64,000 bases of DNA. Source: Paenibacillus zeisoli. GTDB lineage: Bacteria > Bacillota > Bacilli > Paenibacillales > Paenibacillaceae. Shown here piece after piece: positions 1-8,358 of the stretch (within the stretch, counting starts at the first letter, position 1; every line of letters starts with the position of its first letter). The position numbers and the translations under genes are program-made. The stretch covers positions 372,001 through 436,000 of the forward strand of contig NZ_RZNX01000001.1 in the NCBI RefSeq assembly GCF_003994465.1, in the 5' to 3' direction. The notes beneath the pieces were generated by a model, which saw only the letters and a program-made list of their open reading frames with translations, did no database searches and was not told the origin of the DNA.

Positions 1-1
1 G

Positions 2-145
2 CATGATTCCGGTTATAACGGCTTTCTATCGCTGGAGCTGTTTCGCGAAGACTACGAAGGTCGAAGTGCAATCGAGACGGCCGAATACGGGCTGATCAAA
101 ATGAGAAAGGCGTACAGCATATCATGGACCGGAAGCCAGCGTTAG
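2..145 (+). CDS. Sugar phosphate isomerase/epimerase, C-terminal fragment
   Basis: The window opens inside a gene. The first 47 codons read as the end of an AP-endonuclease-2/xylose-isomerase-like TIM barrel protein. The stretch GYNGFLSLELFREDY, followed by a helix ending GLIKMRKAY, is the usual last strand and helix of IolE/IolI-like sugar phosphate isomerases. The stop codon lies 22 bases inside the next gene, so the two are probably co-transcribed. The 5' part is outside the window, so substrate and full length cannot be judged. Confidence 0.6.
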   Translation, partial: HDSGYNGFLSLELFREDYEGRSAIETAEYGLIKMRKAYSISWTGSQR

Positions 146-1482
146 ACCACATGTCGCTGGGGACTCGGTCCCTTTTTGCCATCACATGGCCTATATTTAT
201 TGAGCTGGCTCTGCAGATGCTGCTTCGGACGACGGATACCTTCATGCTGAGCAAGGTGTCGGATGAGGCCGTCGCAGCGGTGGGGGTAGCCAATCAGATT
301 ATTTCCTTTGGTGTGCTTCTCTTCAACTTTGTAGCTTTAGGCTCGGCGGTCGTTATTTCACAGTACCTCGGTGCACGCCGCGAGCAGGAGATCGGTCAGC
401 TGGCAGGTTCCTCACTTGGTCTGAATTTTCTGTTCGGCGCCTTCGTCAGTCTGCTGGTCATGCTCTTTAGTGGACCTCTGCTGGGCATTTTTCATCTGGA
501 CCACGGACTGCTCCATCAAGCGCAGAGTTACCTTCTGATTGCTGGTGGAGCGCTGATCATCCAGGCTCTGTTATCTGTCGTAACTTCCATCATTCAATCA
601 CACGGTTATACGAAGCAGACGATGCTGGTGTCTCTCGGCATGAACGTGTTGAACATCCTGGGTAATTATATGGTCATCTATGGTCCAGGCGGATTCCCGA
701 AGCTTGGCGTAATCGGAGTAGCTATCTCTACTGCAACAGCCCAGTTCATTGGATTATTAATCAACCTGTATCTCCTGCGTCATACTGCCAAGGTTCAAAT
801 CCTCTGGGATCAAGTGATTCGCTGGCGGCGTGACCATGTTGAGAAGGTGCTTAGGGTTGGCCTGCCTTCATCAGCCGTTTCACTGTCCTATTCTGCCAAT
901 CAATTTGTCACCACGGCTTTCATCTCATCACTTGGCGCTTCTATGCTTGCGACGAAGATCTACACGCAGAATATTATGTTTTTTGTGATGATTCTGGCGA
1001 TCTCGCTAGGACGAGGGGGACAAATCATCGTGGGACATTTGATTGGTGCCGATGAGAGGGACACTGCTTATAAACAGGTGTTTGGCAACCTGATCCGCAG
1101 TCAGTTCATTACACTGATGGCCGTTGCTGTAATGGTCTTTTTCAGAGGTCCTCTGCTGAGGCTCTTCACAGGGGACGTCGACATTGTATCCCTCGGTGCT
1201 TCCTTGCTACTGCTCAGCTTCATTCTGGAACCAGGCCGCAATTTTAATATCATTCTGGAGCGCTCATTACAGGCAGCAGGTGATGTGAAATACCCCATGG
1301 TCGTGTCCATAGCCGTAACGTGGGCGTTCAGCGTGCCGTTAACTTACCTGCTCGGAATATATAGCGGGTATGGACTTTATGGAATCTGGGCGGCTTTTAT
1401 CGCAGACGAATGGCTGCGTGGCGTTCTACTATGGTTCCGCTGGAAGGGCAGATCATGGCAGAGCAAATCGCTTGTTCAATAG
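124..1482 (+). CDS. MATE family efflux transporter
   Basis: This 452-residue polytopic membrane protein has the size and hydrophobic pattern (about 12 helices) of multidrug and toxin extrusion transporters, which export cationic drugs or metabolites against Na+ or H+. The N-terminal segment (ITWPIFIELALQMLLRTTDTFMLS, broken here by family knowledge into helix 1 and its loop) and the two-fold pseudo-repeat with 'LGVIGVAISTATAQ' are typical. The start overlaps the end of the upstream isomerase gene, suggesting translational coupling. A strong terminator follows directly. The substrate cannot be told from sequence. Confidence 0.85.
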   Translation: MDRKPALDHMSLGTRSLFAITWPIFIELALQMLLRTTDTFMLSKVSDEAVAAVGVANQIISFGVLLFNFVALGSAVVISQYLGARREQEIGQLAGSSLGLNFLFGAFVSLLVMLFSGPLLGIFHLDHGLLHQAQSYLLIAGGALIIQALLSVVTSIIQSHGYTKQTMLVSLGMNVLNILGNYMVIYGPGGFPKLGVIGVAISTATAQFIGLLINLYLLRHTAKVQILWDQVIRWRRDHVEKVLRVGLPSSAVSLSYSANQFVTTAFISSLGASMLATKIYTQNIMFFVMILAISLGRGGQIIVGHLIGADERDTAYKQVFGNLIRSQFITLMAVAVMVFFRGPLLRLFTGDVDIVSLGASLLLLSFILEPGRNFNIILERSLQAAGDVKYPMVVSIAVTWAFSVPLTYLLGIYSGYGLYGIWAAFIADEWLRGVLLWFRWKGRSWQSKSLVQ

Positions 1483-1509
1483 ATTCTCCAGATAGTAACG
1501 CACGAAAAA

Positions 1510-1545
1510 AAGACTACTGCCTTTGCATTCGGTAGTAGTCTTTTT
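1510..1545 (+). terminator. Intrinsic terminator after the MATE gene
   Basis: A 12-bp perfect stem (AAGACTACTGCC pairing with GGTAGTAGTCTT) with a 9-base loop is followed by a T run. It ends the MATE transcript. The A run on the left flank could also let it work for the convergent SRAP gene. Confidence 0.85.
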
Positions 1546-1597
1546 GTACAGTGTTCCTTTAGAGGAGCAGGGTAGTCGTAGGCTTGAGAATAAAAAA

Positions 1598-2272
1598 TCA
1601 ACGCTTTACCCAGGCCCGGGCCAGATCCATTTCCTGAATGCATTCAACCGAATCGTGCCTATTATCATCAATTAGCGGCGTTACCGCGTACGTATCCATC
1701 TCTTCGGCCGAATGGGGCCTAAGTATTGGATCGAGCGCATCCAGATCGTTCGTCCCCTCGTTGAGCCAAAGGGCCATGTCCTCCGCGGACAGAATCGCCG
1801 GCATACGGCTTTCAAATTCGCCAATCAGCGGGTTGGCTTCTGTCATGACAAGGGTACAAGTGCGTAGCGGTTCTCCGCGTGTATCCCGCCATATTTCATA
1901 AAGCCCGGCGACCCCAAACAAGCTTCGATTTTTCATAACTATACGTACAGGGTATTCCCTTTTGCCTTCTTTTTTCCAATAGTAAAATCCGTTGCACGGG
2001 ATCACGCACCGCTGCTTGTCTACCATTTTGCGGTAGCTGGGGTTCTTATGCACATTTCTAAGATCTGCGTTAATCGCATCCTTACCCCAATAAGGTATGA
2101 AACCCCAGCGGAACTCATCAAGAATACGTTCACCGTTCTGCTGCAGCACCACCGGGGTCTGCTGGGTTGGACTTATGTTATAACGGTTTTTGTAGTAATA
2201 CATCATTCGTTCTATCTGAAAATGCTCCTGAACCTCAGGCAGCTCTGCCGCCATGGAAAATCGTTGACACAT
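1598..2272 (-). CDS. SRAP (YedK/HMCES-like) protein with altered active site
   Basis: This 224-residue protein belongs to the SOS-response-associated peptidase family, which crosslinks to abasic sites in single-stranded DNA through the N-terminal Cys exposed after Met removal. It begins MCQRFS, so the Cys2 nucleophile is present, as are the fold motifs RWGFIPYW, INADLRNV and RCVIPCNGFYYWK. Two residues the family normally keeps are changed. The Glu of GFYEW is Tyr here (GFYYW), and the His of the IHDRMP segment is replaced (FESRMPAIL). It may still bind or crosslink DNA with different chemistry. The ribosome site GGGAGG lies 10 bases before ATG. No clear LexA box was found upstream. Confidence 0.8.
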   Translation of the reverse strand: MCQRFSMAAELPEVQEHFQIERMMYYYKNRYNISPTQQTPVVLQQNGERILDEFRWGFIPYWGKDAINADLRNVHKNPSYRKMVDKQRCVIPCNGFYYWKKEGKREYPVRIVMKNRSLFGVAGLYEIWRDTRGEPLRTCTLVMTEANPLIGEFESRMPAILSAEDMALWLNEGTNDLDALDPILRPHSAEEMDTYAVTPLIDDNRHDSVECIQEMDLARAWVKR

Positions 2273-2416
2273 GAAGCATCAGCCTCCCTATACGGTGTAT
2301 TGTTAGTCAAAAGAGGAAATTTATTCATAATGCCAAGTGAATAGTTATCAGTAAATGGTTATTCGACTATCAAGTTTCACATATAAATTCTTGACTTAAA
2401 TATAGGGAGGATTACA

Positions 2417-2461
2417 ATGCTGTATAGGGTCTGGAACAAGATGGGAATTGATGTAGACTAA
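2417..2461 (+). CDS. Possible 14-codon leader micro-ORF
   Basis: ATG at 2417 follows a strong GGGAGG site (2405-2410) at ideal spacing and encodes MLYRVWNKMGIDVD before a stop. It sits about 30 bases before the alpha/beta hydrolase gene. It may be a leader peptide or a chance match; nothing else supports translation. Confidence 0.2.
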   Translation: MLYRVWNKMGIDVD

Positions 2462-2492
2462 CCTGGAAACATAGCAAAGGGGGCAGTTAACC

Positions 2493-3203
2493 ATGTTCGA
2501 GACCTACGTATCCCCCAGCAGCACATGTAGTAAGAATTGCAGCACGGTGGTATGCTTTTTTGCCGGAGTATTGACGTATCGGGATAATTTTGAAGATGCT
2601 GCCAACGAGATTGCCAAAAGATATCGAAACGCCAAAATTGTGGTCATCTTTCCGTACGGAACTGCAAACGGAACGAAGAGTTCCTCTTTAATTCGCCTTC
2701 TTGTCCGGCAGCTTGCTGAGGTTGGATACGATCTCGCCCGCGACTTGTCGCGAAGGGTCATAAAGGCATCGCAAATCATTCATGAGCATATAGCGGATGC
2801 TGATCATGTCATCCTTATCGGACATAGTGCTGGAGGTGTGATGGCTTATCGTACTGGACTTTTTTTGGAGAAGGAATACGGGGATGATCGGGCTCAGATC
2901 TTTGCTGTAGGAAGCCCCAAGTTCTTTTTGAAGGATATTCCATACAATAGCAGGTTTACATACATTACCGGCCAGAATCCAGACAGGATTACCCAAATCG
3001 GGAGATGGCGCAGACCGGGTTCCAGATATTACCGAGGGGCACCCGGACAAGAAATTCAAGTAGAGTTTAATCCGGCGCATCAGGGATGGCGATTTCACGC
3101 ATCGTATTTTTTAAAGTCGGCCTGGACTGATTCTAACGAGATGTTCCACACCAATTCAGAAGATCTGGTCTCCAAAATTCATGAACTTTATCCGGGAACG
3201 TGA
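2493..3203 (+). CDS. Alpha/beta hydrolase, lipase-like
   Basis: This 236-residue protein has an alpha/beta hydrolase core. Near residues 107-114 is the nucleophile elbow GHSAGG, after the strand VILIGHS, as in lipases and esterases of the triacylglycerol lipase class. Candidate acid and base residues lie in the C-terminal half (DPNRI-like and HASYF regions), but I cannot assign them firmly. No signal peptide is evident, so it is probably cytosolic. An AAAGGGGG site precedes the ATG. A terminator follows 50 bases downstream, so the gene is likely monocistronic. The substrate is unknown. Confidence 0.65.
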   Translation: MFETYVSPSSTCSKNCSTVVCFFAGVLTYRDNFEDAANEIAKRYRNAKIVVIFPYGTANGTKSSSLIRLLVRQLAEVGYDLARDLSRRVIKASQIIHEHIADADHVILIGHSAGGVMAYRTGLFLEKEYGDDRAQIFAVGSPKFFLKDIPYNSRFTYITGQNPDRITQIGRWRRPGSRYYRGAPGQEIQVEFNPAHQGWRFHASYFLKSAWTDSNEMFHTNSEDLVSKIHELYPGT

Positions 3204-3251
3204 TTGGAATCTATAGATGAATCGATATGAAATTTAATAAATGACATGTTG

Positions 3252-3275
3252 AAAGCCTGAATTATCAGGCTTTTT
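3252..3275 (+). terminator. Intrinsic terminator after the hydrolase
   Basis: The stem AAAGCCTGA/TCAGGCTTT with a short loop is followed by TTTTTG. It ends the alpha/beta hydrolase transcript. Confidence 0.8.
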
Positions 3276-3416
3276 GTTATGGGTGTAGATCGATTTTGTT
3301 AAAGAAAATAAGAGAAAGGAAAATACGAGAATATGGAGAATATAGAAGGTATAAATGTATATTTCTGTATATTTAGAGAATCTATAGAATGAAATTCGAC
3401 TCGTTAGGAGAGTAAA

Positions 3417-4994
3417 ATGAAAAAATTGAAAACAATAACTAGTCTACTAGTTGCTTCAGTTACTGCGACTGCCGTGGTAATATCAGTACCTTCCGCATCT
3501 GCTGCCCCTGACAAAGTCACACAGAAGCAACAGGCCTTACAATCTACCTCCTTAGTTATTGATCACCAAGCTGCAGTAATGAATGTCCCGGCAATCTTGA
3601 TAAAAGATAATTTACTGCTTCCCGCCAAGTCCTTTTTTGCTCTCGTTGGAGTTAACGTGACACTAGAGAAAGATAAGTTGACTGTATCCAAGGGTGAAGT
3701 TCGTGTTGAAGGAAAGTTAAACTCGTTAAAAGCAATTAAAGGTAAACAAACCTTTGCACTTCCCACTGCGCCAATTGTTCTAAACGGCCGTTTGTATGTG
3801 CCTGCCCGGTTTGCGTCCTTAATTCTAGACAAGGATATCACTTATGACCGTGCTAAAAGACAGATACAAGTCGGATTTAGTGAAGCGCAAATGTACCAGT
3901 TTCAAAGACTGCTGTATGAAGCGGCCCGTAATGGGGATACAGCTACAATAAAAACTATGATAAGCCGCGGAGTGAATGTAAATCTTGTATTGAAAGAGTT
4001 TGGGGATAATACGGCTTTGGACTATGCGATAACATTTAATCGGACAGAAGTTGCCCAGATTCTACTTGAGCAAAACGGAGAATTTCGTCCTAGTAATGCC
4101 TTCAGAGTGATTATGTCTGGCAACGCAAAGATGTTAGAATTGCTCCTCAAGCATGGCCTGGATCCTAACTATAATTGGAACTCCACGGGTTCAATTTTAT
4201 CTCAAGCTTCCGGGACAATACATTCTATTCAGGCAGATAGGTCTGAAATTGAGATACGCCCAAGCCTCCAACTTGTGAACCTTCTGTTAGACTACGGTGC
4301 TGATCCCTCTAATGATGGTTCACTTTCAGCTGCCGTTAACGCAGGCAGTTACAGTATAATACAAGCTTTACTGAGTAAAGGAGCAGATCCTTATCGTCCC
4401 GATTCTGTCGGAGTTACTCCGTACGAAAGAGCACAGTCGAAAGGGATTATTAGCTGGCTAACTCTTGGTACGACTCATGAAATCCCTTCTTTTGCTATTC
4501 AGAATAACGATGGGACCCCTGCAAGGGAAGGTTCGCTTGTTATAACGAATATTAAAAATGGTATATCGGAAAAATCATTTACATGGTCGGGAGAGGAAGC
4601 CTTTCTTGATGTTCCTGACGGAGACTATAAATTAATCAATGTGTGGCAGCAAAACACTTTATACCGGTTCCCGGTGAACTCATTTATTAGCATAGATCAT
4701 GGAGTCATCAAACCTGCATCATTGAAACTTCCAAGAATTAATATAAAAGGAACAATCACCGGAAAAGACGAGGACATTAAGATTGGAGCATTATCCATTA
4801 GCGATAATAATGGGAGCTATTCTTTTGTTACTGTAGTGGAGGGTAGATTTGATCTATCATTACCCCCAGGGACCTATCATCTCGGTGAATACTCAACTCA
4901 TCAACAAATGTTTAAATTGGAAGGCCCTACTGATTTTACAGTTAGCGAAGATTCTCCTTTACAAGAGCTGACTTTCAGTTATTCAAATAGGTAG
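3417..4994 (+). CDS. Secreted stalk-domain protein with ankyrin repeats
   Basis: This 525-residue exported protein starts with a classical signal peptide (about residues 1-29, cleavage near ASAA). Residues about 40-155 resemble the copper amine oxidase N-terminal 'stalk' domain common in Paenibacillus surface proteins (for example LLLPAKSFFALVGV and RLYVPARFASLIL). Residues about 165-350 contain four or five ankyrin-type repeats (GDTATIKTMISRGVNVN, NAKMLELLLKHGLDPN, GSYSIIQALLSKGADP). The C-terminal part (about 370-525) looks like two carboxypeptidase-regulatory-like beta domains (VPDGDYKL, PPGTYHLGEY). Extracellular ankyrin repeats are uncommon. It probably binds something at the cell surface; no catalytic motif is seen. 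Its 3' end overlaps the convergent dapA-like gene by 12 bases. Confidence 0.7.
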   Translation: MKKLKTITSLLVASVTATAVVISVPSASAAPDKVTQKQQALQSTSLVIDHQAAVMNVPAILIKDNLLLPAKSFFALVGVNVTLEKDKLTVSKGEVRVEGKLNSLKAIKGKQTFALPTAPIVLNGRLYVPARFASLILDKDITYDRAKRQIQVGFSEAQMYQFQRLLYEAARNGDTATIKTMISRGVNVNLVLKEFGDNTALDYAITFNRTEVAQILLEQNGEFRPSNAFRVIMSGNAKMLELLLKHGLDPNYNWNSTGSILSQASGTIHSIQADRSEIEIRPSLQLVNLLLDYGADPSNDGSLSAAVNAGSYSIIQALLSKGADPYRPDSVGVTPYERAQSKGIISWLTLGTTHEIPSFAIQNNDGTPAREGSLVITNIKNGISEKSFTWSGEEAFLDVPDGDYKLINVWQQNTLYRFPVNSFISIDHGVIKPASLKLPRINIKGTITGKDEDIKIGALSISDNNGSYSFVTVVEGRFDLSLPPGTYHLGEYSTHQQMFKLEGPTDFTVSEDSPLQELTFSYSNR

Positions 4995-5879
4995 CTTCAA
5001 GTGAGAGATAGAGTCCATTAGCCTCTGTTTTAGCCTATCCGTTGCTGGCATAAGCGGCAGACGTACCTGCTCGGTGGCGATTACCCCTTGCTGGGCAAGC
5101 AGCCATTTGAGCGGGGCCGGAACAGGCTCTTCAAATAAAAGATGGATCATGGATTCCAGCATACTGAAGATTCCACCTGACCCGTTCTGATCACCAGCAG
5201 CAAAACGCTGGTATACCTCAATAAAATGCTGGGTGTGAATATTAGCAGATGCAAGCATGCCGCCTGCGGCTCCTTTACACAACATCGCATGGAAATAGGC
5301 ATCCTCTCCGCAAAGTATTGGTTTGGTATCATACTGCTTCAAAGTTGTGAGCAGATCAAGTCCTCCAGAGCTATCCTTTAAACCTATCACTTCTTCAATC
5401 TCCATGATTCTCCTCAAGGTATCCACGAGGATCCGAGTGCCTGTACGAGCAGGGATTTCATACACTATAACAGGAATGCCAACTTGCGATACCCGCCGAA
5501 AATGCTCCAGAATGCCTTCCTGTGTCGGCCTACTGTAGTAAGGAGTAACTACAAGCGCCGCGTCTGCTCCTAATTCTGCAGCGGATTCTGTCCTACTAAC
5601 CGTTAGATTAGTGTCGTTTGTACCCGTTCCGACGATAACTGGAATATTTTTATGCATATTTGCCAGAATGTCCTGTGCAGCTTGAATCATCAATTTCACT
5701 TCATCCCACGAGACGGTTGGCGACTCTCCTGTGGTACCGTTAATCACCAGACCTTGGATGTCGTACGTTGCGAGATGGGTGATGTAATTTCGGTAGGAGT
5801 GGATATCTAACTGGTTGTCATGCGTAAAAGGTGTAATTACCGGAATGAAAATACCATGAACATGTTGTTCGTTTAGCAT
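4983..5879 (-). CDS. Dihydrodipicolinate synthase family protein (DapA-like)
   Basis: This 298-residue class I aldolase of the DapA/N-acetylneuraminate lyase family condenses or cleaves pyruvate through a Schiff base. Key family residues are visible: the GTTGES loop (about 46-51), the tyrosine of VTPYYSRP, the arginine of PARTG that binds the carboxylate in true DapA, and the Schiff-base lysine in GLKDSS. It could be a second 4-hydroxy-tetrahydrodipicolinate synthase or a related keto-acid aldolase. It is transcribed away from a LysR gene, which suggests inducible catabolic or specialised use rather than core lysine synthesis. A GGGGGATCA ribosome site precedes the ATG. Confidence 0.75.
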   Translation of the reverse strand: MLNEQHVHGIFIPVITPFTHDNQLDIHSYRNYITHLATYDIQGLVINGTTGESPTVSWDEVKLMIQAAQDILANMHKNIPVIVGTGTNDTNLTVSRTESAAELGADAALVVTPYYSRPTQEGILEHFRRVSQVGIPVIVYEIPARTGTRILVDTLRRIMEIEEVIGLKDSSGGLDLLTTLKQYDTKPILCGEDAYFHAMLCKGAAGGMLASANIHTQHFIEVYQRFAAGDQNGSGGIFSMLESMIHLLFEEPVPAPLKWLLAQQGVIATEQVRLPLMPATDRLKQRLMDSISHLKLPI

Positions 5880-5953
5880 AATTGAGTGATCCCCCTTCTG
5901 TTGAAGTGGATCTAATGTAACATGGTTGGAAGCATCACAGTTATCTATATTGC

Positions 5954-5970
5954 TTGATAACTATAATCAA
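5954..5970. promoter_or_regulatory. Candidate LysR-type operator
   Basis: The inverted repeat TTGAT-N7-ATCAA lies in the divergent dapA-like/lysR intergenic region and contains the T-N11-A arrangement typical of LysR boxes. It is 23 bases before the lysR start, where an autoregulating LysR protein would bind. Confidence 0.45.
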
Positions 5971-5992
5971 TATTTTCGATGAGGTGGTAACA

Positions 5993-6871
5993 ATGGATTT
6001 CATCTATCTGCAGACTTTTCGGGAAGTAGCGATCCGTCAAAGCTTTACCAGAGCAGCAGAGGCGCTTGGCTATGCTCAGTCGAGTGTCACTACTCAAATT
6101 CAAAAGCTTGAAAAGGCTTATCAAGTACAATTGTTTGAGCGATTCAGCAATAACAAGATCCGGTTGACCTCATCCGGGGAAGAATTATTCAGACTTGCTG
6201 GACAAATGCTGGAGCTTTTGGATCAATCCAGGGAGAAAATGGCCAAACAAGGAGGGGGCACAATGACGATTGGCAGTATAGACTCTATTGCTTCTTATTT
6301 TCTAGCTCCCCTTATCCAGGCAACACGACAGGAATATCCACAGCTAAACATCCGACTACATACGGATCGAGAAGAGTCCATAGTTCACCAGGTTAAGGAG
6401 GGGGAAGCCGATGTGGGGCTTATTCTCGCTGACGGCACCAATGAACCGACCTTACAATGGATCACCATTAAGGAAGAACCGCTTGTTCTGATTGTCAATC
6501 CTAAGCACCCACTAGTTGGGAGAGACAGAATTGAACTCGCCGATCTTGTTAATGCAGAGTGGATCATGCCTGAGCATACATGTAATTATCGACAGCTCTT
6601 AGAGAGATTGCTTCGTACAAATGGAATTAATTATCGTATCGGCCTGGAGCTTGGGAATCCGGAAGCGATTAAGAGGAGTATCAAGACAGGGAATGGGATA
6701 TCCATCCTGCCGCAAATGGCTGCAATCGAGGAGATTGAGCGTGGTGAACTGAAGGTTCTGCCCATTGACAATTCAGAGCTCAAGCTATCCATTCAGCTCG
6801 TTATACATCCGAAAAAGTGGGTTTCAAACGCACTACGTTATTTTCTAGAGAATTTAAAAAGCTTTTCTTAG
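5993..6871 (+). CDS. LysR family transcriptional regulator
   Basis: This 292-residue regulator has the N-terminal winged helix-turn-helix (MDFIYLQTFREVA, then FTRAAEALGYAQSSVTTQI at about 18-36) and a C-terminal periplasmic-binding-like effector domain (from about residue 88, MTIGSIDSI). Family members activate a divergent gene in response to a small metabolite. Here the divergent gene is the DapA-like aldolase, its most likely target. GAGGTGG precedes the chosen ATG; a longer reading exists upstream but lacks a good ribosome site. Confidence 0.85.
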   Translation: MDFIYLQTFREVAIRQSFTRAAEALGYAQSSVTTQIQKLEKAYQVQLFERFSNNKIRLTSSGEELFRLAGQMLELLDQSREKMAKQGGGTMTIGSIDSIASYFLAPLIQATRQEYPQLNIRLHTDREESIVHQVKEGEADVGLILADGTNEPTLQWITIKEEPLVLIVNPKHPLVGRDRIELADLVNAEWIMPEHTCNYRQLLERLLRTNGINYRIGLELGNPEAIKRSIKTGNGISILPQMAAIEEIERGELKVLPIDNSELKLSIQLVIHPKKWVSNALRYFLENLKSFS

Positions 6872-7066
6872 CCGCCCATAGTTAAAGTCTTCGATAGAGT
6901 TTAAAGAGACTTTACGTGTTCCGACGAACATGAAAGAGATAAATAGAACAGATTCAGTCGACTTAGACCAGATGTGTGAGCTGGTATGTAAAATATAAAC
7001 AGGAATCAGAACCAGCTCCATATGCAAGATGACTTTTTTCGAGATATTATTTTTGGAGGGATCATC

Positions 7067-7600
7067 ATGGTTGAACTTATTAAGGATGTAATGGAAGACA
7101 TGAACAAGCAGCTTGATCGAATCGAACAGAGCTTAAATCTGCTGACCGATGAACTTATTTGGAAGCGTATGAAGGAAACCATGAATAGTATAGGCAACTT
7201 ATGCCACCATTTGGCGGGAAACGAATATCAGAATTTAGTGAGCTCCATTGGTAACAGGCCATTCATACGGGAACGCTCTCGCGAATTCACTACAAGTGGG
7301 GGAATATCAAAGGAGGAGCTAATTGGCCTTCTACGCCGAACTCGAGCCGAGTCGGAAAGTGTATTATGTGCCTTGGTAAACGATGATCTCTCACGAGAAG
7401 TCACTATCCGCTATGATCTGGACGATTGGAGGCGTATGCACCGAATTGATTCACCTGTCCACGAAGCCTGCGATACAAGAATGGTTAACCGACTGCTTGT
7501 TCAGGTCTCCGCACATTACGGGTACCATGCTGGACAGATCGTAGTGCTCACCAAAATGTTATTAAACACAGATGAACATATAACGGGTCAATACCACTAG
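7067..7600 (+). CDS. DinB-like (DUF1572) protein
   Basis: This 177-residue helical protein resembles the DinB/YfiT metal-binding four-helix-bundle superfamily, DUF1572 subgroup. Features are GNLCHHLAGNEYQ near residues 42-54 and the C-terminal HYGYHAGQI, which supply the usual histidines for a metal site. Some relatives are thiol-dependent transferases (bacillithiol S-transferase); this function is not shown here. The start was chosen at the ATG after GGAGGG (7055-7060). It appears to stand alone. Confidence 0.7.
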   Translation: MVELIKDVMEDMNKQLDRIEQSLNLLTDELIWKRMKETMNSIGNLCHHLAGNEYQNLVSSIGNRPFIRERSREFTTSGGISKEELIGLLRRTRAESESVLCALVNDDLSREVTIRYDLDDWRRMHRIDSPVHEACDTRMVNRLLVQVSAHYGYHAGQIVVLTKMLLNTDEHITGQYH

Positions 7601-7666
7601 CTAGCGCAAATATATATAACTCCTAATATCATTGAGTGAATTAAATAGGGAAGGAACGATGATTTG

Positions 7667-8215
7667 ATGATCAGACTGGAGCAGTTCGAACGTACCAACT
7701 TTGCGCAGCTTATTGAATGGATGGATACTCCAAAGTTTTTATTTCAGTGGGGGGGTCAAACCTTTAGGTTCCCTCTAGATGTGCCACAATTGGACAACTA
7801 CATTAAGAATACCCATTCTCAAAATACTCAAGTCCTTATTTTTAGAGTCGTTCTTGAAGAGAACGATGAGGTGATCGGACACATCAATTTACAAATGGAT
7901 GGGGTCAATAAATCTGCAAGAGTAGGCAAGGTTTTGGTTGGAAAAAGAAGTTTAACAGGACAAGGCATAGGGCAATTGATGATAGAAAAGGTTTTAAAAA
8001 TAGCTTTTGATGAATTTAAGTTACACAGAGTTAGTCTGGGTGTGTTAGATTTCAATCTCGCTGCTTTGGCATGCTATGAGAAGGCTGGCTTTGTAAAAGA
8101 AGGACTAATCCGCGAGGCAAGAAATATGGATAACACATTCTGGAGTGTGTGGGAAATGAGTATGTTAGAAAATGAATGGTTTGCAAAAAAAGCAATGGTT
8201 AACGTTGAGGCGTGA
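7667..8215 (+). CDS. GNAT family N-acetyltransferase
   Basis: This 182-residue protein has the RimJ/RimL-like GNAT fold. The acetyl-CoA binding segment (VGKRSLTGQGIGQLMIEKVL, about residues 87-106) contains the Q/RxxGxG/A signature GQGIGQ, followed by the HRVSLGVLDFNLAALACYEKAGF motif region. It probably acetylates a small amine or a protein N terminus. ATG at 7667 follows GGGAAGGA; a TTG one codon earlier is possible. Confidence 0.8.
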   Translation: MIRLEQFERTNFAQLIEWMDTPKFLFQWGGQTFRFPLDVPQLDNYIKNTHSQNTQVLIFRVVLEENDEVIGHINLQMDGVNKSARVGKVLVGKRSLTGQGIGQLMIEKVLKIAFDEFKLHRVSLGVLDFNLAALACYEKAGFVKEGLIREARNMDNTFWSVWEMSMLENEWFAKKAMVNVEA

Positions 8216-8358
8216 ATTCGGGGATACTCCCTTCGGGGGTGAGGAGGTATACTTGAAATAGTAAATAAGTGAGAGATATACATATTGAAGCAGGTGTGAA
8301 CGCGACAGGTGTCGTGGGATTGTGTTAGGTGAAATATCTGGAAGGCAGGGTAAAAAGT

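Noticed and set aside
6883..6915. Hairpin after the LysR gene (AAAGTCT/AGACTTT)
   Set aside because: The stem is short, the loop is long and no T run follows, so a terminator could not be supported.
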